Assembly: GCA_036525795.1 (NCBI GenBank)
Contig: DATCZS010000014.1
Location: 1 to 17,097 of the forward strand
Source: DATCZS01 sp036525795
GTDB lineage: Bacteria; Actinomycetota; Acidimicrobiia; Spongiisociales; ZC4RG35
Reading direction: 5' to 3'
DNA: 17,097 nt
Shown here: positions 14,540 to 17,097 of the stretch, piece after piece
Layout: the number at the start of each line of letters is the position of its first letter
How positions within the stretch are numbered: position 1 is the first letter of the stretch
Notes under the pieces: generated by a model
The model's database searches: none
Told to the model about the DNA's origin: nothing
Seen by the model: only the letters and a program-made list of their open reading frames with translations
Translations under genes and position numbers: made by a program

Positions 14540-15016
14540 TCAGCGGGCGGCGGCCTGGGCGGTCTCGATGATCCGGAATGCCTCCTCGGCCGGTCGCCAT
14601 CCCAGGGCCGCCGTCTTCTTCTCCTCCAGGTCCTTGTAGACGCTGAAGAAGTGCTCGAGTTCCTTCAGCAGGTGGGCAGGGACGTCCTCGAGCTCCCGGG
14701 CGCCGGCCCACACCGGATCGCCCAGCGGGACGCCCAGCACCTTGTGGTCGGCGTCGCCCTGGTCTTCCATCAGGAACAGCCCGATCGGCCGGATCCGGAT
14801 CCGACAGCCCGGGAACGTGGGCTCGGAGACGAGGGCGAGGGCGTCGAGCGGGTCGCCGTCTTCGGCCAGCGTGTGGGGGAAGAACCCGTAGTCGGCCGGG
14901 TAGCGGGTGGCGGTGAACAGCATGCGGTCGAGGAAGATCTCGCCGGTCTCGTGATCCATCTCGTACTTGTTGCGGCTCCCCCTGGGAATCTCCACGATCA
15001 TGGTGACGACGTCCAT
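14540..15016 (-). CDS. ppa: Inorganic pyrophosphatase (family I)
   Basis: A 158-residue soluble family-I pyrophosphatase that hydrolyses pyrophosphate to two phosphates and pulls biosynthetic reactions forward. The signature DGDPLDAL (53-60) holds the Mg-binding aspartates 53, 55 and 58. Also seen are the N-terminal VEIPRGSRNKYE (8-19), YPADYGFFPHTL (39-50) and the MEDQGDADHKVLGV loop (83-96). Two starts are possible: Met1 here, or the Met6 of MIVEIPRG at 15001. The earlier one is preferred because a -10-like TAGCGT ends 7 bases before it, giving a leaderless mRNA. A heptamer repeat array lies directly upstream. Confidence 0.95.
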   Translation of the reverse strand: MDVVTMIVEIPRGSRNKYEMDHETGEIFLDRMLFTATRYPADYGFFPHTLAEDGDPLDALALVSEPTFPGCRIRIRPIGLFLMEDQGDADHKVLGVPLGDPVWAGARELEDVPAHLLKELEHFFSVYKDLEEKKTAALGWRPAEEAFRIIETAQAAAR

Positions 15017-15023
15017 GCACAGG

Positions 15024-15029
15024 ACGCTA
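15024..15029 (-). promoter_or_regulatory. -10 element of ppa, likely leaderless transcript
   Basis: Read on the minus strand, TAGCGT is followed by 7 bases and then the ATG at 15016. The same hexamer precedes kup. The heptamer array starts 14 bases further upstream (15044) and would occupy the -35 position and beyond. No canonical -35 hexamer is present. Confidence 0.48.
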
Positions 15030-15043
15030 CTCGGGCCTGCGCT

Positions 15044-15099
15044 CACGTCCCACGTCTCACGTCCCACGTCTCACGTCTCACGTCTCACGTATCACGTCT
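15044..15099. repeat. Heptameric tandem repeat array, CACGTCT type (8 units)
   Basis: Eight head-to-tail 7-base units: CACGTCC, CACGTCT, CACGTCC, CACGTCT, CACGTCT, CACGTCT, CACGTAT and CACGTCT. Variation is confined to the last two bases of each unit. The array fills most of the 131-base gap between ppa and the acyltransferase-domain gene. Three more units of the same type lie at 15981-16001, on the other side of that gene. Confidence 0.85.
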
Positions 15100-15123
15100 C
15101 AGGCGTTCGGCATACGTGAGACG
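15081..15123 (-). terminator. 12-bp inverted repeat, candidate terminator of the acyltransferase-domain gene
   Basis: CGTCTCACGTAT (15081-15092) is a perfect 12-bp inverted match to ATACGTGAGACG (15112-15123), with a 19-base loop. The left arm is part of the heptamer array and includes its one deviant unit, CACGTAT, which the right arm matches exactly. The stem starts 24 bases after the stop of the minus-strand gene ending at 15148. No T-run follows. Confidence 0.45.
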
Positions 15124-15147
15124 GGCGGTGCCGGCGCCCATCCGCAC

Positions 15148-15912
15148 TCACCAGTCGATCAGGTCGGGGTGCTCCAGCAGCCGGCGCAGTGTGGCGCCGA
15201 AGCGGGCGGCAGGGGCACCGTCGACCACCCGGTGGTCGATCTGCGCGGCCAGGTCGAGGATCCGCCTGACCTCCATCCGGCCGTCGACCACCCACGGGCG
15301 TTCGGTCACCCCACCGACGGTCACCGAGATGCTGGCGACGGTGGGCAATCCGAACCCGAAGCCGTTGCCGCCGAGCATCATTCCGATCGAGGAAACCGAC
15401 ACCGTCCCGATCCCCTGCCGCACCCTGGTCGAGCGACGGGCGACGGAGTAGCCCAGCCCCACCAGCCCGGGGACCCAGGCGAGGATCCGGCCCCACCCCA
15501 TCACGAGGCGCCCGTTGTGCCCGGTGGACGGGTTGGCCTCCACCTCCCGGAGCTCGTGGGTGAGGTCTTTGACGGTGCGGGTGTCTGTATCGCGCAGCGG
15601 GTGGGCGAGCGGGAAGACCCCGTCCGGCCCATCGATCTCCACCATGGTGGTGATGTCGACGTGGCGGTGCATGACGAGCCGGCCGAACCAGTCGCGGTAG
15701 GCGTGGACTTCGGGATGGGCTGCCACCGCCCGTCCGACACAGGCGATGATGAAGGCGGTGGGGGACACGTCGTCGGCCTTGCACCGTTCCCACCCCTCGG
15801 TGACGTCGATCTGGGTCAGCGCCGTCATGGGCGACGACCTGTGCCCCACCCGCAACGCTCCCAGCACCCATCTGCGAGTCACCGGGAACCGAACTCGAGT
15901 GATCTCGCGCAT
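15148..15912 (-). CDS. Free-standing 2-oxoacid dehydrogenase acyltransferase (E2 catalytic) domain protein
   Basis: A 254-residue protein resembling the chloramphenicol-acetyltransferase-like catalytic domain of 2-oxoacid dehydrogenase E2 subunits. The E2 active-site signature is seen near the C-terminus as DHRVVDGAPAARF (226-238), with His227 as the catalytic histidine, and SVSSIGMMLGG (172-182) fits the conserved strand before it. There is no N-terminal lipoyl domain or E3-binding domain, so it cannot act as a normal E2 core with swinging arm. A hydrophobic run near 141-155 could be a buried helix. The ATG at 15912 keeps the basic N-terminus RFPVTRRWVLGALRVGHR common in such stand-alone proteins; an internal Met29 is a less likely start. 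Its acyl substrate is unknown. Confidence 0.75.
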   Translation of the reverse strand: MREITRVRFPVTRRWVLGALRVGHRSSPMTALTQIDVTEGWERCKADDVSPTAFIIACVGRAVAAHPEVHAYRDWFGRLVMHRHVDITTMVEIDGPDGVFPLAHPLRDTDTRTVKDLTHELREVEANPSTGHNGRLVMGWGRILAWVPGLVGLGYSVARRSTRVRQGIGTVSVSSIGMMLGGNGFGFGLPTVASISVTVGGVTERPWVVDGRMEVRRILDLAAQIDHRVVDGAPAARFGATLRRLLEHPDLIDW

Positions 15913-15980
15913 CCGACAAGCGTGCTGATCGCCCAACGACGGGAACAGGGCCGAAGCGCCCGATGGTGCACGGCGCGTTG

Positions 15981-16001
15981 CACGTCCCACGTCGCACGTG
16001 G
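15981..16001. repeat. Heptameric tandem repeat, CACGTCT type (3 units)
   Basis: CACGTCC, CACGTCG and CACGTGG run head to tail in the gap between the divergent acyltransferase-domain and nicotinamidase genes. They match the larger array at 15044-15099 in unit length, core and orientation. Confidence 0.65.
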
Positions 16002-16021
16002 TCCGGCCGGCCGCCGAGCGC

Positions 16022-16078
16022 CGATCGTTGAACGCTCGATGGCCGATTGCCGACACCTGATGCCGGATTGCCGAGGCC
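16022..16078. repeat. Degenerate heptameric repeat, CGATNGC type
   Basis: In-phase units from 16037 are CGATGGC, CGATTGC, CGACACC, TGATGCC, GGATTGC and CGAGGCC. CGATCGT (16022) and TGAACGC precede them, one base out of phase. The units match those at 11507-11534 but are more decayed. Together with the CACGT-type units just upstream they occupy much of the 234-base divergent intergenic region (15913-16146), which otherwise holds the pncA -10 element. Confidence 0.55.
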
Positions 16079-16134
16079 GGCGCCGCCGGGTTCCTGTCCG
16101 ATCGCCGGTACCCGACCGGTGCCCTGGCGTGCGA

Positions 16135-16140
16135 TATCCT
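16135..16140 (+). promoter_or_regulatory. -10 element of pncA, likely leaderless transcript
   Basis: TATCCT, identical to the -10 element of the rplM promoter, ends 6 bases before the ATG at 16147. No ribosome binding site is present. No -35 hexamer is clear. Confidence 0.5.
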
Positions 16141-16146
16141 TGGCCG

Positions 16147-16731
16147 ATGGTCGGCTATGACTCGCAGACCGCCCTCGTGGTGGTCGACGTGCAGAACGAC
16201 TTTGCCGACGTCCACGGCGGCCTCTCCGTGAGCGACGGCGCTGCCGTTGTGCCGGTGATCAACGAGGAGATCAGGCGTGTCCGAGAGGCCGGCGCCCGGT
16301 TGGTCTACACGGCCGATTGGCATCCCGAGACGACCCCCCACTTCGCCAAGGATGGTGGGATCTGGCCGGTCCACTGCGTCGCAGACACCTGGGGCTCCGA
16401 ATTCCACCCCGATCTCGTGGTCGATGGGCCCATCATCCGGAAGGGCTCAAACGGCGAGGACGGGTACTCGGGGTTCACGATGCGCGACCCGGAGACGGGA
16501 GAGACGAGGCCGACCGAACTCAGCAGCCTGCTTCGCGAATGGGGGGTGAGCAGGATCGTGGTCGCCGGACTTGCCACCGACTACTGCGTCAAGGAGACAG
16601 CCCTCGACGGCCTCGCGGAAGGCTTCGAGGTCGTCGTGCTCGAGTCTGCGATCCGATCGGTCGACCTCGAGGAGGGCGACGGTGGTCGGGCCCTCGCCGA
16701 GGTGACCGAGGCCGGTGGCCGCATCGGCTAG
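16147..16731 (+). CDS. pncA: Nicotinamidase (isochorismatase-like hydrolase)
   Basis: A 194-residue cysteine hydrolase of the isochorismatase superfamily with the nicotinamidase signature. It deamidates nicotinamide to nicotinate for NAD salvage. The catalytic triad is Asp14 (VVDVQNDF), Lys99 (IIRKG) and Cys147 (ATDYCVKET). The metal site is Asp57, His59 and His65 in TADWHPETTPHF (55-66). WPVHCV (73-78) is the usual PncA block, which separates it from generic isochorismatases. The ATG fits both the N-terminus of the family and the -10 element just upstream. It is convergent with a partial amidohydrolase gene that may act in nicotinate degradation. Confidence 0.93.
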   Translation: MVGYDSQTALVVVDVQNDFADVHGGLSVSDGAAVVPVINEEIRRVREAGARLVYTADWHPETTPHFAKDGGIWPVHCVADTWGSEFHPDLVVDGPIIRKGSNGEDGYSGFTMRDPETGETRPTELSSLLREWGVSRIVVAGLATDYCVKETALDGLAEGFEVVVLESAIRSVDLEEGDGGRALAEVTEAGGRIG

Positions 16732-16801
16732 GAAGCCCTCCGGCTCCTGGCTCTCCCTCGAAGGCCGGATCGACGCCGCAGGTCCCGGCACCGATCGTCG
16801 C

Positions 16802-16830
16802 CGTCGGCGGCCACTCACCCGCCGCCGACG
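16802..16830. terminator. Bidirectional terminator-like hairpin between convergent genes
   Basis: CGTCGGCGGC (16802-16811) and GCCGCCGACG (16821-16830) form a perfect 10-bp stem with a 9-base loop, in the 117-base gap between the converging pncA and amidohydrolase genes. No T-runs flank it. Position and symmetry fit a shared terminator. Confidence 0.5.
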
Positions 16831-16848
16831 AACTGCGCAGACGCTTCG

Positions 16849-17097
16849 TCAGGGGAACGAGATCTCTCGGATCGGTGGCGGCGTGTTGCGGCTCTTGGTG
16901 ATTCGGATCGCACCGTCGATGATGACGCCGGCGACCGCGGGGGTGTCGCCGATCGCCAGGGCGTCCATGGCGTCGCCGGCCTGCGAGCCCAGGGGCGCGT
17001 CGAGGATGACCAGATCCGCCGGGCGTCCGGTGCCGATCCGGCCCTCCTCCAGATGGTGGAGGTCGGCGACGTTGCCGGTGGCCATGGCCACCGCCGC
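16849..17097 (-). CDS. Amidohydrolase C-terminal part, possibly enamidase-like (cut by window edge)
   Basis: Only the last 82 codons are in the window; the frame stays open to the edge, so the gene continues beyond 17097. The sequence ATGNVADLHHLEEGRIGTG, then RPADLVILDAPLGS, is the typical last barrel helix and C-terminal beta domain of metal-dependent amidohydrolases. The later segment with DALAIGDTPAVAGVIIDG and TKSRNTPPP resembles, from memory, enamidases of nicotinate degradation (6-oxo-tetrahydronicotinate to 2-formylglutarate). The catalytic metal ligands lie outside the window, so the specific activity is only a suggestion; imidazolonepropionase-like or dihydroorotase-like enzymes are alternatives. 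Confidence 0.6.
   Translation of the reverse strand, partial: AAVAMATGNVADLHHLEEGRIGTGRPADLVILDAPLGSQAGDAMDALAIGDTPAVAGVIIDGAIRITKSRNTPPPIREISFP

Noticed and set aside
15044..15099. CRISPR array
   Set aside because: The repeat unit is 7 bases with no spacers between units, and no cas genes are present. It is a simple short tandem repeat.
12809..15451. An 880-codon plus-strand open frame overlapping kup, ppa and the acyltransferase-domain gene
   Set aside because: It runs in another frame through three well-recognised genes, is Gly/Arg-rich without any domain, and even reads through the heptamer array. It is a composition artefact.
15169..16731. Long upstream in-frame extension of pncA to 15169
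   Set aside because: The added 326 residues are antisense to the acyltransferase-domain gene and repeats, while the PncA family starts at the 16147 ATG, directly after a -10 element.

Overview
The window is GC-rich, dense, housekeeping chromosomal DNA from what looks like a high-GC actinobacterium. The evidence is gene order (rplM-rpsI-glmM-glmS-acpS-nnr-alr-tsaE-tsaB-rimI-tsaD, a typical actinobacterial string), GTG/TTG starts, 1- to 4-base start/stop overlaps, and putative promoters of the TANNNT type set so close to the start codon that the mRNAs should be leaderless. An early-branching class such as Acidimicrobiia is possible, but the sequence alone does not prove it. No phage, transposon, CRISPR or defence genes are visible.

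Layout. 1-657: a HAD-family hydrolase. 711-3019: a promoter, a structured leader and the rplM-rpsI-glmM operon. 3020-3309: a 290-base gap that is not empty. It carries a clear glmS self-cleaving ribozyme/riboswitch (3084-3235), followed by further hairpins and the glmS ribosome binding site. 3310-5556: glmS and acpS. 5703-8149: nnr and alr, overlapping by 4 bases. 8251-9807: a P1/S58-family peptidase and a family-4 uracil-DNA glycosylase, placed between alr and the t6A genes. 9804-12556: tsaE-tsaB-rimI-tsaD. 12633-14516: the kup potassium transporter. 14540-15912 (minus strand): inorganic pyrophosphatase and a free-standing acyltransferase (E2-type) domain. 16147-16731: nicotinamidase. 16849-end (minus strand): the C-terminal end of an amidohydrolase, possibly enamidase-like.

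How the genes work together. GlmS makes glucosamine-6-phosphate and GlmM isomerises it to glucosamine-1-phosphate for UDP-GlcNAc and peptidoglycan. Alr supplies D-alanine for the same wall. AcpS activates acyl carrier protein. Nnr repairs damaged NAD(P)H. TsaE, TsaB and TsaD make the tRNA t6A modification, with RimI embedded as the usual companion acetyltransferase. Ppa removes the pyrophosphate released by biosynthesis. PncA feeds NAD salvage or, if the neighbouring gene really is enamidase-like, nicotinate breakdown.

Most noteworthy are the glmS ribozyme in an actinobacterial setting, with nearly every hallmark element visible, and a set of 7-bp tandem repeats of two sequence types (CACGTCT and CGATNGC) in three intergenic gaps. 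One repeat array lies against the pyrophosphatase promoter and next to a perfect 12-bp inverted repeat. At least five genes (acpS, nnr, the P1 peptidase, ppa, pncA) have a -10-like hexamer 6-7 bases before the start codon.
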